DNA from: an uncultured bacterium
GTDB lineage: Bacteria > CAIJMQ01
Assembly (NCBI GenBank): GCA_903821905.1
Contig: CAIJMQ010000043.1
Span: 1 to 58,379, forward strand
Direction: 5' to 3'
Length of the DNA: 58,379 nucleotides
Of this stretch, positions 35,213 to 42,995 are shown piece by piece; positions within the stretch are counted from its first letter, which is position 1; each line of letters opens with the position of its first letter. The position numbers and the translations under genes are program-made. The notes below the pieces were generated by a model. It searched no databases. It was not told where the DNA came from and saw nothing but the letters and a program-made list of their open reading frames with translations.

Positions 35213-36352
35213 ATGGATTTCAATTTGACCGAAGAACAAGAATTGATGCTTGAACAAGTAAAAAAAGTTTGCAAAGAAAAAATTGCACCTAGAGCTGATG
35301 AGGTTGAAAAGGGAGGAAAATTTCCCAAAGAAAACCTCAAGCTTTTATCCGATATGGATTTGTTGGGATTAGTTATTCCTGAAGCATACGGCGGTTTAGG
35401 AATGAATTTTCTTACTTGGACATTAATGGCGGAAGAAATATCCAAAGCCTGCGGGACTACAGGCCTTTCTTTCGGTGCAAATCTACTCTGCGTATATCCT
35501 CTTATGACATTCGGCACCGAAGAGCAGAAAAAGAAATATCTCCCACATCTTGCTAAAGACGGAATCGGTGCTTTTGGCCTTACTGAACCCGAAGCTGGTT
35601 CCGATGCCGGGAACGTTAAGACAACCGCAAAAGAAGACGGCGATTCATATATCATAAATGGTAGAAAGATATTCATAACAAACGGCGGTGAAGCATCTAC
35701 ATTCATAATCATTGCTACTACAAGACCAAACAAAGGTGCTAGAGGTTTTACTGCTTTCATAGTAGAAAAAGGAACTAAAGGTTTTTCTGTTGGACAGCAC
35801 TTTGACAAAATGGGATTTGCAGGCCTATCAAATGTGGAACTAGTATTTGACGATTGCAGAGTCCCCAAGGCAAACATTCTCAACCAGGAAGGCAGAGGCT
35901 TTAGAGTTGCTATGGAGACTTTTGATTTAGGAAGAATTGGAGTAGGAGTCGGAGCGTTAGGTGTTGCAGAATCAGCATACGAGAAAGCACTTCAGTATTC
36001 CAAAGAAAGAATCCAGTTTGGCAAACCAATATCATCATTCCAGGCAGTCCAGCATATATTAGCGGATATGGCTACAGAGATTGAAGCAGCAAAGCTAATT
36101 CTATATGAAGCCGCCTGGCTTAAAGATAACGGCAAACCTTTCGAGAAAATTGCTTCAATGGGCAAACTATATGCCTCCGAAGTCGCAATGAACACTACGG
36201 TCAAAGCAGTTCAGGTATTTGGAGGGTCAGGCTATATGAAGGACTATCCAGTTGAACGGCTTATGAGGGAAGCGAAACTTTTTGAAATCATAGAAGGCAC
36301 ATCACAAATCCAAAGAAACATTATTGCTAATTTCATCCTTAAAGGGCAATAA
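35213..36352 (+). CDS. Acyl-CoA dehydrogenase
   Basis: FAD flavoprotein oxidising acyl-CoA to enoyl-CoA, passing electrons to ETF. The 379 residues match the short/medium-chain ACAD family. Seen: [13 protein letters not shown] (FAD/substrate), [26 protein letters not shown], and the C-terminal [10 protein letters not shown], whose Glu is the expected catalytic base. It starts 21 bp after fabF, so oxidation and synthesis genes are side by side. etfB is at 39748. Confidence 0.93.
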   Translation: MDFNLTEEQELMLEQVKKVCKEKIAPRADEVEKGGKFPKENLKLLSDMDLLGLVIPEAYGGLGMNFLTWTLMAEEISKACGTTGLSFGANLLCVYPLMTFGTEEQKKKYLPHLAKDGIGAFGLTEPEAGSDAGNVKTTAKEDGDSYIINGRKIFITNGGEASTFIIIATTRPNKGARGFTAFIVEKGTKGFSVGQHFDKMGFAGLSNVELVFDDCRVPKANILNQEGRGFRVAMETFDLGRIGVGVGALGVAESAYEKALQYSKERIQFGKPISSFQAVQHILADMATEIEAAKLILYEAAWLKDNGKPFEKIASMGKLYASEVAMNTTVKAVQVFGGSGYMKDYPVERLMREAKLFEIIEGTSQIQRNIIANFILKGQ

Positions 36353-36378
36353 TCTTTTACAGTAGTTTTAATTAAGAC

Positions 36379-36458
36379 GAGATTGCCACGCTCACTATGT
36401 TCGCTCGCAATGACATATTGAGGTTGTCATTGCGAGGAGTTTACGACGAAGCAATCTC
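36379..36458. repeat. Palindromic GAGATTGC...GCAATCTC repeat
   Basis: An 80-bp inverted repeat. The left arm starts GAGATTGCCACGCTC and carries CTCGCAATGACA; the right arm starts TGTCATTGCGAG (36425-36436) and ends GACGAAGCAATCTC (36458). Elements with these words are widespread in many unrelated bacterial genomes as small mobile palindromes. It sits between the acyl-CoA dehydrogenase and the A-tract region. Confidence 0.8.
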
Positions 36459-36479
36459 TCTTTTATAACAAAATACAAG

Positions 36480-36663
36480 AAAAACGCAAAAATACAGCAT
36501 TTTTAATCAATTTTTGTTCATTTTTTAACAAAAATTAACGTTTTTTAAAAAGTTTATAAGTAAAAATATTGGCATATTTTCAACAAAATGCTCAATTTTT
36601 TAACAAAAAACACTTATTTTTATGCAAAAAAGAGTGATTTTAATTAAAAATTATAGTTTTTTT
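36480..36663. other. Phased A/T-tract array, probably intrinsically curved DNA
   Basis: About 18 runs of 4-7 A or T follow each other from 36480 to 36663. Their centres (about 36482, 490, 502, 513, 523, 532, 543, and from 36586 on 598, 607, 619, 628, 639, 648, 660) repeat with a mean spacing close to 10.5 bp, the helical repeat. Such phasing is known to bend DNA. It directly precedes the DUF2971 ATG at 36670. Confidence 0.65.
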
Positions 36664-36669
36664 AAATAA

Positions 36670-37467
36670 ATGGATATAACACCTAAGCCACAAATACTTT
36701 ACAAATATAGATCACTTTCTGAAGACAATTTCAGATTTACTCGGGATATATTTATAAAGAATGAACTATATTTCCCATATCCCAATCAATTCAATGACCC
36801 ATTTGATTGTAATATTTTCCCTTGTGTGAAAGATATTACTAAAGAACAAATATTTAAAAAGATTGAGAATATTAAACCTGAAAAATTTGTGGCTATGGGA
36901 ACTAATTTAGATAAAGTTAAACAAACCATTAATAATAAATCCGAATCAGAGTTAAAAACATATTTATTGGATAAATACAAAATCCACCAGCATGTGGGAG
37001 TGTTATCTTTATCCGAGAAGAATTTAGATATTCTAATGTGGGGACACTATGCAGATTCTCATAAAGGAATTTGTATAGGCTTTGCTTGTAATAAATTACT
37101 TTTTTATTTTGATGGCAAACCATCTGTTCCTTTTGAAGTTAATTATCCTCCATCTAATAAATATCCAGAATGGAATCCTCTTGCTTGTACTGGAGAAGAA
37201 TTAATCGAAAAAATACTACTTACTAAAGCAGTAGGTTGGGAATATGAACAAGAATGGAGAATCATACTCCCCGAAAAAGGAGGGACTTCACAGGAACTTG
37301 ACCCTGATGCACTAATTTCGGTATATCTTGGTTGCAAAATTACTGAACAAAACAAAAAAACTGTCATCAGTTGGTGTTTGCAGAGGAAGCAAAAACCGAA
37401 AATATATGAGACAAGAGTAGATGAATCATCTTATTCACTAAAAGATAATGAGATCATATACTTCTAA
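36670..37467 (+). CDS. DUF2971 domain protein
   Basis: A 265-residue protein with the family's hallmarks: YKYRS at 11-15, FNDPFDC at 41-47, LSLSEKNLDILMWGHYADSHKGICIGF at about 112-138 (given here by its key residues MWGHYA, 123-128, and GICIGF), and WEYEQEWR further on. The biochemical function of DUF2971 is not established; members are scattered accessory genes. No SD precedes the ATG. An adjacent repeat, an A-tract region and very AT-rich flanks suggest acquisition by transfer. It ends in a 4-bp convergent overlap with the MFS gene. Confidence 0.85.
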   Translation: MDITPKPQILYKYRSLSEDNFRFTRDIFIKNELYFPYPNQFNDPFDCNIFPCVKDITKEQIFKKIENIKPEKFVAMGTNLDKVKQTINNKSESELKTYLLDKYKIHQHVGVLSLSEKNLDILMWGHYADSHKGICIGFACNKLLFYFDGKPSVPFEVNYPPSNKYPEWNPLACTGEELIEKILLTKAVGWEYEQEWRIILPEKGGTSQELDPDALISVYLGCKITEQNKKTVISWCLQRKQKPKIYETRVDESSYSLKDNEIIYF

Positions 37468-38771
37468 ATATCCTTCTCGCCTTCTACTTCCATTGGACGT
37501 AAGCGCGTTACGCTGAAGAAAAGGTCTAAGCTGCTTATTTTCTCCACGCGTCTGACTTCTTTTATTAGAGGAAGAAATGCTATCACGAATATAGCGCGTA
37601 ATACTCCCGAAATCAGGAACAAGGTAAACAGCCGATATCCGAAAATCGGCGGAAGATTTTTTGCCAGAAAACCGCCTATGAGTGCTCCGATGCAGACGGC
37701 TAAACCGTTAATAACATTAAGATATGACGCACATCGAATTCTCTTCTCAGGCGTAACTACGTCGTAAATGAAATTAAATACGGATAAACCATATCCTGCC
37801 CATATAAAACCCGAGAAAAACTGGAGCAAAATCATGTAACCGACATTATGCGAGAAGAACCACATGAAAGGAATGATTGGTATGAATAAAGATGTAAGCT
37901 GTATGACTTTCATGTTACCTACTAGGTCGGCATGCCTGCCCCATATCCCCATTGTAAGAAGTGTGGAAATTGTAGATGCTATCATCACGGCCGTGTAGGT
38001 TGCATAGTTAATGTTTAAATCGCGTAGCATATAAACAGCAAAGAAGGGGCTTGCCATATTTACTGCAAAGCTCATGCTTGCTACATATAAAACAAACTTT
38101 CCGAAATTAGATTCTCTACCTCTTTTTATGAAATCAAAGAAAGTGAAATAATGTTCCTTGGTGACTTTCATCGGCGGGTCATACATTTTGCTCAAGTAAT
38201 ACCAGGAAACGAATCTTGCTGCGCAGCCAACTCCTATTATTATTGTAAATCCTATTAGTTTATCTTTGCCGAAAGCGTTCAGGATAAAACCTGCCAGAAA
38301 AGCACACGTTACAGTTATCATCCCCAGCAATCTGTTTCTCCATCCGAAATATTTTCCGCGGCTCTTATATGGTATATGGTCAGCCATAAGACTCATCCAG
38401 GCTGGTCCGGGGAAAGCATTAAAAGATGCCATAAGGGTAACGAATAATATGAGCCACAATGCCCTGTTTGCCTTGAAGATGAACGGAATCAATAAAATCG
38501 GTATATACATGAATGCATGAAAGAAAACGAATATTGTTATTATTTTGACGCGGCTTTTGAGATGTTCCGTTACGTCCGCAGATTTTAGCTGTGTAAGAGA
38601 AGAAACAAGACTCGGGAAAGCTGCAAGCATACCTATTTGAGAACTTGTTGCTTTGAGTGCGACAGCAAAAGGAGTAATATACTGGTCAATGAAACCTGAC
38701 ATTACTGAACAGAATGCCCCGTCGAGGAAGGAATTCCTCAGGCTTTGTCTTAGTCTCCCTTTCTTATTCAT
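37464..38771 (-). CDS. Major facilitator superfamily transporter
   Basis: A 435-residue membrane protein with about 12 hydrophobic segments and the MFS loop pattern (PYKSRGKYFGWRNRLLG between helices 4 and 5, PEKRIRCASYLNV in the second half). The substrate cannot be predicted. The start is placed 9 nt after a TATAAT (38786-38781, minus strand), so the mRNA is likely nearly leaderless. It converges on DUF2971 with a 4-bp overlap of stop regions. Confidence 0.88.
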   Translation of the reverse strand: MNKKGRLRQSLRNSFLDGAFCSVMSGFIDQYITPFAVALKATSSQIGMLAAFPSLVSSLTQLKSADVTEHLKSRVKIITIFVFFHAFMYIPILLIPFIFKANRALWLILFVTLMASFNAFPGPAWMSLMADHIPYKSRGKYFGWRNRLLGMITVTCAFLAGFILNAFGKDKLIGFTIIIGVGCAARFVSWYYLSKMYDPPMKVTKEHYFTFFDFIKRGRESNFGKFVLYVASMSFAVNMASPFFAVYMLRDLNINYATYTAVMIASTISTLLTMGIWGRHADLVGNMKVIQLTSLFIPIIPFMWFFSHNVGYMILLQFFSGFIWAGYGLSVFNFIYDVVTPEKRIRCASYLNVINGLAVCIGALIGGFLAKNLPPIFGYRLFTLFLISGVLRAIFVIAFLPLIKEVRRVEKISSLDLFFSVTRLRPMEVEGEKDI

Positions 38772-38780
38772 AGAGATAAT

Positions 38781-38786
38781 ATTATA
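38781..38786 (-). promoter_or_regulatory. Extended -10 element of the MFS gene
   Basis: CTGATATAAT on the minus strand: TATAAT preceded by TGA, 9 nt before the ATG. Confidence 0.6.
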
Positions 38787-38826
38787 TCAGAGAAGATACA
38801 TGGAAATTTCTAACAGGGAAAAAGGA

Positions 38827-38857
38827 TTGACTATTCTGACTGGACATATACTATAAT
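38827..38857 (+). promoter_or_regulatory. Promoter of the ZIP gene
   Basis: TTGACT (38827-38832) and TATAAT (38852-38857) separated by 19 bp; the ATG is 45 nt downstream behind an SD (GAGGAGG). This is one of the few -35 matches in the window, though the spacer is long. Confidence 0.5.
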
Positions 38858-38902
38858 ATGACTCCAAACAATTTATAAAACTTTTTAGTGAGGAGGTGCT
38901 AG

Positions 38903-39682
38903 ATGCCCATGATAAAAATATGGCTTTGGAGTATTGCAAGCGTAGTAATTGTGAGTTTGATTTCTTTAATTGGTTTGTCTACTTTTGGAATAAAGACTGA
39001 AACGTTGAAGAAATTTTTGATTTATATGCTTGCTTTCTCTGCAGGAGCGTTGTTCGGCGATGCTTTTATACATTTGATACCGGGGATTGTTAAAAAACAA
39101 GGAAGTTTTGGTCTGTTTCCTTCGATATCCCTGCTTTCTGGAATAGTGCTGTTTTTCATAGTTGAGAAATTCATCCACTGGCAACACTGTCACATACCTG
39201 TCTCAAAAGAACATATCCATCCTTTTACTTATATGAATCTCGTGGGAGACGGAGTCCATAATTTTATTGACGGATTGATTATTGCGGGAAGCTATCTCGT
39301 TAATCTTCAAATCGGGATTGCGACAACGTTAGCTGTAGTTTTTCATGAAATTCCAAAAGAGATGGGAGTTTTTGGAGTTTTAGTACACGGAGGTTTCAGT
39401 AGGGGAAAAGCACTTGCATTAAACTTTCTTACTGCGTTGATTGCTGTTTCAGGAACCATTATTGCTTTACTGATTGGAAGTGAGGTCGCAGATATAACAA
39501 CATCTATTTTACTACCGATTGCAGCAGGAGGATTTATTTATATTGCAGGAGCTGATTTGATTCCTGAACTGCACAAAGAAACCGCGTCCCACTCTTCACC
39601 TCAGGTTGCCGCTTCTTTACTTCAACTGCTTGCTTTTGTATCGGGAATAGGAGTTATGGCTCTTCTGCTTCTTCTTGAATGA
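38903..39682 (+). CDS. ZIP-family metal transporter
   Basis: A 259-residue membrane protein with about eight helices. The metal-binding helices IV and V carry HNFIDG (119-124) and HEIPKEMG (148-155), the ZIP signature. A His-rich stretch (HWQHCHIP and HIHP, about 92-106) lies in the preceding loop. Zinc is the usual cargo, though Mn or Fe cannot be ruled out. A strong SD (GGAGGTG) precedes the ATG. Confidence 0.9.
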   Translation: MPMIKIWLWSIASVVIVSLISLIGLSTFGIKTETLKKFLIYMLAFSAGALFGDAFIHLIPGIVKKQGSFGLFPSISLLSGIVLFFIVEKFIHWQHCHIPVSKEHIHPFTYMNLVGDGVHNFIDGLIIAGSYLVNLQIGIATTLAVVFHEIPKEMGVFGVLVHGGFSRGKALALNFLTALIAVSGTIIALLIGSEVADITTSILLPIAAGGFIYIAGADLIPELHKETASHSSPQVAASLLQLLAFVSGIGVMALLLLLE

Positions 39683-39731
39683 AGTCTAATCCAAGTTAAA
39701 CATTTTTAAATGCAAGTTTTTTGATTTTTGA

Positions 39732-39737
39732 TATAAT
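39732..39737 (+). promoter_or_regulatory. Extended -10 element of etfB
   Basis: TTTGATATAAT with the hexamer at 39732-39737, preceded by TGA, 10 nt before the ATG at 39748. Confidence 0.65.
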
Positions 39738-39747
39738 AAATCCCATT

Positions 39748-40542
39748 ATGAATACAATTGTCTGTATAAAACAGGTGCCTGATACTGAACATCTTCAAGA
39801 AGTAACGATAAATCCAGAAACTAATACACTTGAGAGAGAAAAAATCCCGGCGGTTATTAATCCTTTTGATGTGAATGCCATAGAAGAAGCTGTTCGCATA
39901 AAAGAAAAGCAGGGCGGAAAGGTTACGGTTATGACAATGGGTCCGCCTCAGGCAGAGGAAGCTCTAAGGACTGCTTTGGCAATGGGAGCTGATGAGGCAA
40001 TACTTTTGACTGATAGAGCGTTTGCAGGTTCAGATACGTGGGCTACAGCCAAAACTTTAGCAAGAGCTATTAAGAAAATAGGTGCATTTGACCTTATACT
40101 GTTTGGTAAGCAGGCGATTGATGGGGATACTGCTCAGGTAGGGCCTGAAGTTGCCGAAGCTCTTTCTATTCCCCAGATTACATATGTAAGTAAATTAGAG
40201 GTTGAAGATAAAAAGGTAAAGGGAAGAAGAACCGTAGAAGATGCATATGAAGAAGTAGAAGCTAATACTCCTTGTGTAATAACGGTTACTAAAGATATAA
40301 ATGAGCCACGGTTTGCTTCAATAAAAGGGCTTCTCAAAGCGAAAAAAGCGGAAATTATAAAATGGGGAAAAAATGATTTGGCTCTTAAAGATGAAGAGGT
40401 TGGCTTGAATGGTTCTGCAACACAGGTTATAAAAATATTTTCTCCGCCTAAAAGAGGAAAGGGAGAAATGATTACGGGTGATTCTGCGGATGAAAAAGCA
40501 AGTAAACTCGTAGAAAAATTGAAAGCGGACAAGATTATATAA
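39748..40542 (+). CDS. etfB: Electron transfer flavoprotein, beta subunit
   Basis: A 264-residue FixA/EtfB protein. The N-terminus NTIVCIKQVPDT is the family norm, which fixes the start at ATG 39748; a longer reading from a TTG 27 bases upstream would run through the promoter. Further motifs: NPFDVNAIEEAVRIKE, the AMP-site region MGADEAILL and FGKQAIDGDTAQVGPE. ETF carries electrons from acyl-CoA dehydrogenases; one is encoded at 35213. EtfA normally follows etfB, but here a repeat and yicC follow. Confidence 0.94.
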   Translation: MNTIVCIKQVPDTEHLQEVTINPETNTLEREKIPAVINPFDVNAIEEAVRIKEKQGGKVTVMTMGPPQAEEALRTALAMGADEAILLTDRAFAGSDTWATAKTLARAIKKIGAFDLILFGKQAIDGDTAQVGPEVAEALSIPQITYVSKLEVEDKKVKGRRTVEDAYEEVEANTPCVITVTKDINEPRFASIKGLLKAKKAEIIKWGKNDLALKDEEVGLNGSATQVIKIFSPPKRGKGEMITGDSADEKASKLVEKLKADKII

Positions 40543-40551
40543 ATAGTTTAC

Positions 40552-40626
40552 AGATTAAAGATAAAATGCCATAGGCTAAAGACAAAAATAAAAGGTCTTC
40601 AGTCTATGTTCTTCGGTCTTTAGTCT
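40552..40626. repeat. Long imperfect hairpin repeat between etfB and yicC
   Basis: Two 32-nt arms, 40552-40583 and 40595-40626, are inverted copies around an 11-nt A-rich loop. About two thirds of positions pair directly and several mismatches allow G-U pairs. Key words are CCATAGGCTAAAGAC in the left arm and GTCTTTAGTCT in the right. A partial copy lies at 15052-15080. It may act as a transcription or RNA-stability boundary. Confidence 0.75.
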
Positions 40627-40644
40627 ATTAAAACAGGAGGGACT

Positions 40645-41511
40645 ATGTTCATCTCTATGACAGGTTCTGCAACAAAGAAAGTTTCTTCAAAATGGGGGGA
40701 TTTCACATTTGTTTTAAGCAGTTTCAATCATCGTTTCTTGGAGATAAACACTCATATTCCCAATGAACTTAGAAGCGGAGAAGTTGATATCCAGAAACTT
40801 ATAAGAAGCAAAATATCAAGGGGGCAAGTAAATTTTCATATTGAATGGGAGCCGGGCGGAAAAGAAGAGGGATTCCATATTAACACCGCTCTTTTGGAAA
40901 ACTATTATAAAAGTTTAGATGAAGCAAGAAAAAAATTAGGACTTCAAGAGGAAGTAAGCTTTTCCTTGTTGATGCAATTGCCGGATGTAATTGTTCATAA
41001 GAAAACATTTTTAAGCCCTAACTTATGGTCGTTCTTAAATAAAAACATAAGTATTACATTAAACGAGTTGAATGAAGTGAGAAAGAAAGAAGGAGCAGAG
41101 CTTCATAAGGATATCAATCAGAGAGTAAATATCATTTCCAAAATTATCCAAGAGATTAAAACGGTACTCCCGACAATTATTAAAGAATACAAAGGGAAAC
41201 TTGAGCAGAAACTTTCTCCTGTTACCAGCAACGGACTTAGAGAAAAAATAGCACAGGAAGTTATGGTTCAGGCAGGGAAAATTGATATAACCGAAGAAAT
41301 GATACGAGTCTATTCTCATCTAAAGATGTTTATTGAGGAAATGAAGAAGAAGTTGAGCTCAGGAAAAAGATTGGATTTTATATCTCAGGAGATGTTACGG
41401 GAAATAAATACTATGGGTTCTAAAATATGCAGCGCTGATATTTCTTCAAAGATTATATATGTGAAGACGGAACTCGATAAAATAAGAGAACAACTCAGGA
41501 ATGTCGAATAG
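40645..41511 (+). CDS. yicC: YicC/YloC-family endoribonuclease
   Basis: A 288-residue protein of the YicC family, described as endoribonucleases involved in mRNA and small-RNA turnover. The N-terminal MTGSA and SSFNHRFLEI, a central GREV-like region, and the C-terminal GKRLDFISQEMLREINTMGSK and KTELDKIREQ are all conserved. The ATG at 40645 follows an SD (CAGGAGG); a second Met at residue 5 fits the common family start. The yicC-gmk order is widespread; gmk overlaps by 11 nt. Confidence 0.92.
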   Translation: MFISMTGSATKKVSSKWGDFTFVLSSFNHRFLEINTHIPNELRSGEVDIQKLIRSKISRGQVNFHIEWEPGGKEEGFHINTALLENYYKSLDEARKKLGLQEEVSFSLLMQLPDVIVHKKTFLSPNLWSFLNKNISITLNELNEVRKKEGAELHKDINQRVNIISKIIQEIKTVLPTIIKEYKGKLEQKLSPVTSNGLREKIAQEVMVQAGKIDITEEMIRVYSHLKMFIEEMKKKLSSGKRLDFISQEMLREINTMGSKICSADISSKIIYVKTELDKIREQLRNVE

Positions 41512-42109
41512 ATTAAGGCACAAAGGTGTAGAGGCGCAAAGGCACAGAGGATTGTTGTTTATTTTTTCATCTGCTTCGGGAGGGGGCAAGACCACAATAG
41601 CAAGGAAAGTTGTGCAAAAAGACCCTCGTTTTGTGCTATCCGTTTCTTATACAACCCGTTCTCCAAGAGGAGAAGAAAAAGAAGGTAAAGATTATTTTTT
41701 TGTAAGTGATGATATATTCGAACAGATGATAAAAGAAAACAGGTTTTTGGAATGGGAAAAAGTCCACGATGCTTTTTATGGCACATCCCGTGATTTTGTA
41801 GAAAAAAAATTATCTTGTGGGAAAAATGTTGTTTTGGTAATTGATGTGAAAGGAGCAAAACACGTTAAAGAGAAATGTCCGGATAGTATTTCTATTTTCT
41901 TTGTTGCACCTTCCATTGAAGAACTAAAACAAAGACTTGAGAATAGAGGCACAGAAACTGAAGAAGAAATCCAAAAGAGAATAGAAATTGCTACTTGGGA
42001 AGAAAAACAAGCTGAAAATTATGACTATCACGTTGTAAATGATAAACTTGAAGATGCGGTAGATAGAGTTTCATTAATAATAAACACTGAACTAAAAAAT
42101 TTTAAATAA
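41501..42109 (+). CDS. gmk: Guanylate kinase with a repeat-derived N-terminus
   Basis: Phosphorylates GMP to GDP. The P-loop SASGGGKT is at about 24-31, then the GMP-binding TTRSPRGEEKEGKDYFFV and the DVKGAKHVKEK block. A normal guanylate kinase begins just before the P-loop. Here 17 extra residues (RLRHKGVEAQRHRG) are encoded by a 36-bp sequence of CACAAAGG/GGCGCAAAGGCACAGAGG type. The ATG at 41501 lies inside yicC. An in-frame TTG at 41552, preceded by AGAGGA, would give a normal-length enzyme. Confidence 0.93.
   Translation: MSNRLRHKGVEAQRHRGLLFIFSSASGGGKTTIARKVVQKDPRFVLSVSYTTRSPRGEEKEGKDYFFVSDDIFEQMIKENRFLEWEKVHDAFYGTSRDFVEKKLSCGKNVVLVIDVKGAKHVKEKCPDSISIFFVAPSIEELKQRLENRGTETEEEIQKRIEIATWEEKQAENYDYHVVNDKLEDAVDRVSLIINTELKNFK
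41515..41550 (+). repeat. GGCACAAAGG/AGAGGCGC repeat inside the gmk reading frame
   Basis: A 36-bp run of similar short units (GGCACAAAGG, TGTAGAGGCG, CAAAGGCACAGAGG). Such GCACAAAGGCACAGAGG words occur as small noncoding repeats in many bacterial genomes. Here the element sits directly after the yicC stop and is read in frame at the start of gmk. Confidence 0.6.
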
Positions 42110-42121
42110 AAGGGGAAGAAG

Positions 42122-42982
42122 ATGAGAAAGTTAGCCATTATTGTAAATTTAGCTAAAAGAAAAGCCCCTACTGTAGTAAAAAAACTTATCCGTGAAATGG
42201 AAAAGAAGAATGTCGAGATTTTTCTCCTTAAAGATTCTGCGAAATATATAGATAGAAAAGACTTGGGGGCAGATGAAGAAAAGATAAGAAGCAATGCCCA
42301 AATTTTGATAAGTCTCGGGGGAGACGGAACGTTGCTTAAAGCTGCAAGAATCGTAAAAGGAGAAAATATCCCTATACTCGGTGTAAATATGGGTAGTTTA
42401 GGATTTCTTACAGAAATAACCTATAAAGATTTGAATGGAGCCTTACCGCTTTTGTTAAATAGGAAATACTATATTGAAAAAAGAAGTATGCTTGCGATTA
42501 GTGTATCAAGAGATATGCATAAATTGTTTGCTCTTAACGATGTTGTTCTTTCCAGGGGCGCTTCTGCAAGAATTGTTGAATTGAAAACATTTATCGATGG
42601 AAATTATCTCACAACATTTGCATCTGATGGATTGATTGTATCAACTTCAACCGGTTCGACAGCACATTCTCTTTCTTCGGGAGGACCTATAGTGCATCCT
42701 TCTATAGATTCTATTTTGGTTGTTCCTATATGTCCGCATACTCTTTCAAACAGGCCTATTGTTGTTCCTTACAAGAGCAAAATAAGAGTGAAAACATTGA
42801 CTGAAAACTCTGTTGATTATACAATTGACGGTCAAATTGGTGGTAAACTTGAGAAGGGTGAGGAAATAGAAGTGAGTTTAGCCCCTTTCCAAGTATCTCT
42901 TGTGAGATTAAAAAAGAAAAACTTTTATGAACTTTTAAGGAAAAAATTGAGATGGAGCGGATGTTCTGTTGGACAGGAATAA
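42122..42982 (+). CDS. nadK: NAD kinase
   Basis: Makes NADP+ from NAD+ and ATP or polyphosphate. GGDGT at 66-70 is the catalytic motif, NMGSLGFLTE follows, and TSTGSTAHSLSSGGPIV is the NAD-binding block (TPTGSTAY in most homologues, so Ser and His replace Pro and Tyr). At 286 residues it is of normal length. It has a GGGGAAG SD and is co-transcribed with gmk and leuCD. Confidence 0.94.
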   Translation: MRKLAIIVNLAKRKAPTVVKKLIREMEKKNVEIFLLKDSAKYIDRKDLGADEEKIRSNAQILISLGGDGTLLKAARIVKGENIPILGVNMGSLGFLTEITYKDLNGALPLLLNRKYYIEKRSMLAISVSRDMHKLFALNDVVLSRGASARIVELKTFIDGNYLTTFASDGLIVSTSTGSTAHSLSSGGPIVHPSIDSILVVPICPHTLSNRPIVVPYKSKIRVKTLTENSVDYTIDGQIGGKLEKGEEIEVSLAPFQVSLVRLKKKNFYELLRKKLRWSGCSVGQE

Positions 42983-42995
42983 TTTAGGTGGAGAT

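Noticed and set aside
39721-39747. A longer EtfB starting from an upstream TTG
   Set aside because: It would run through the -10 element, and the ATG at 39748 gives the standard EtfB N-terminus.
42969-42995. A longer LeuC starting from a TTG inside nadK
   Set aside because: The ATG at 42996 has a proper SD and gives the normal family length.
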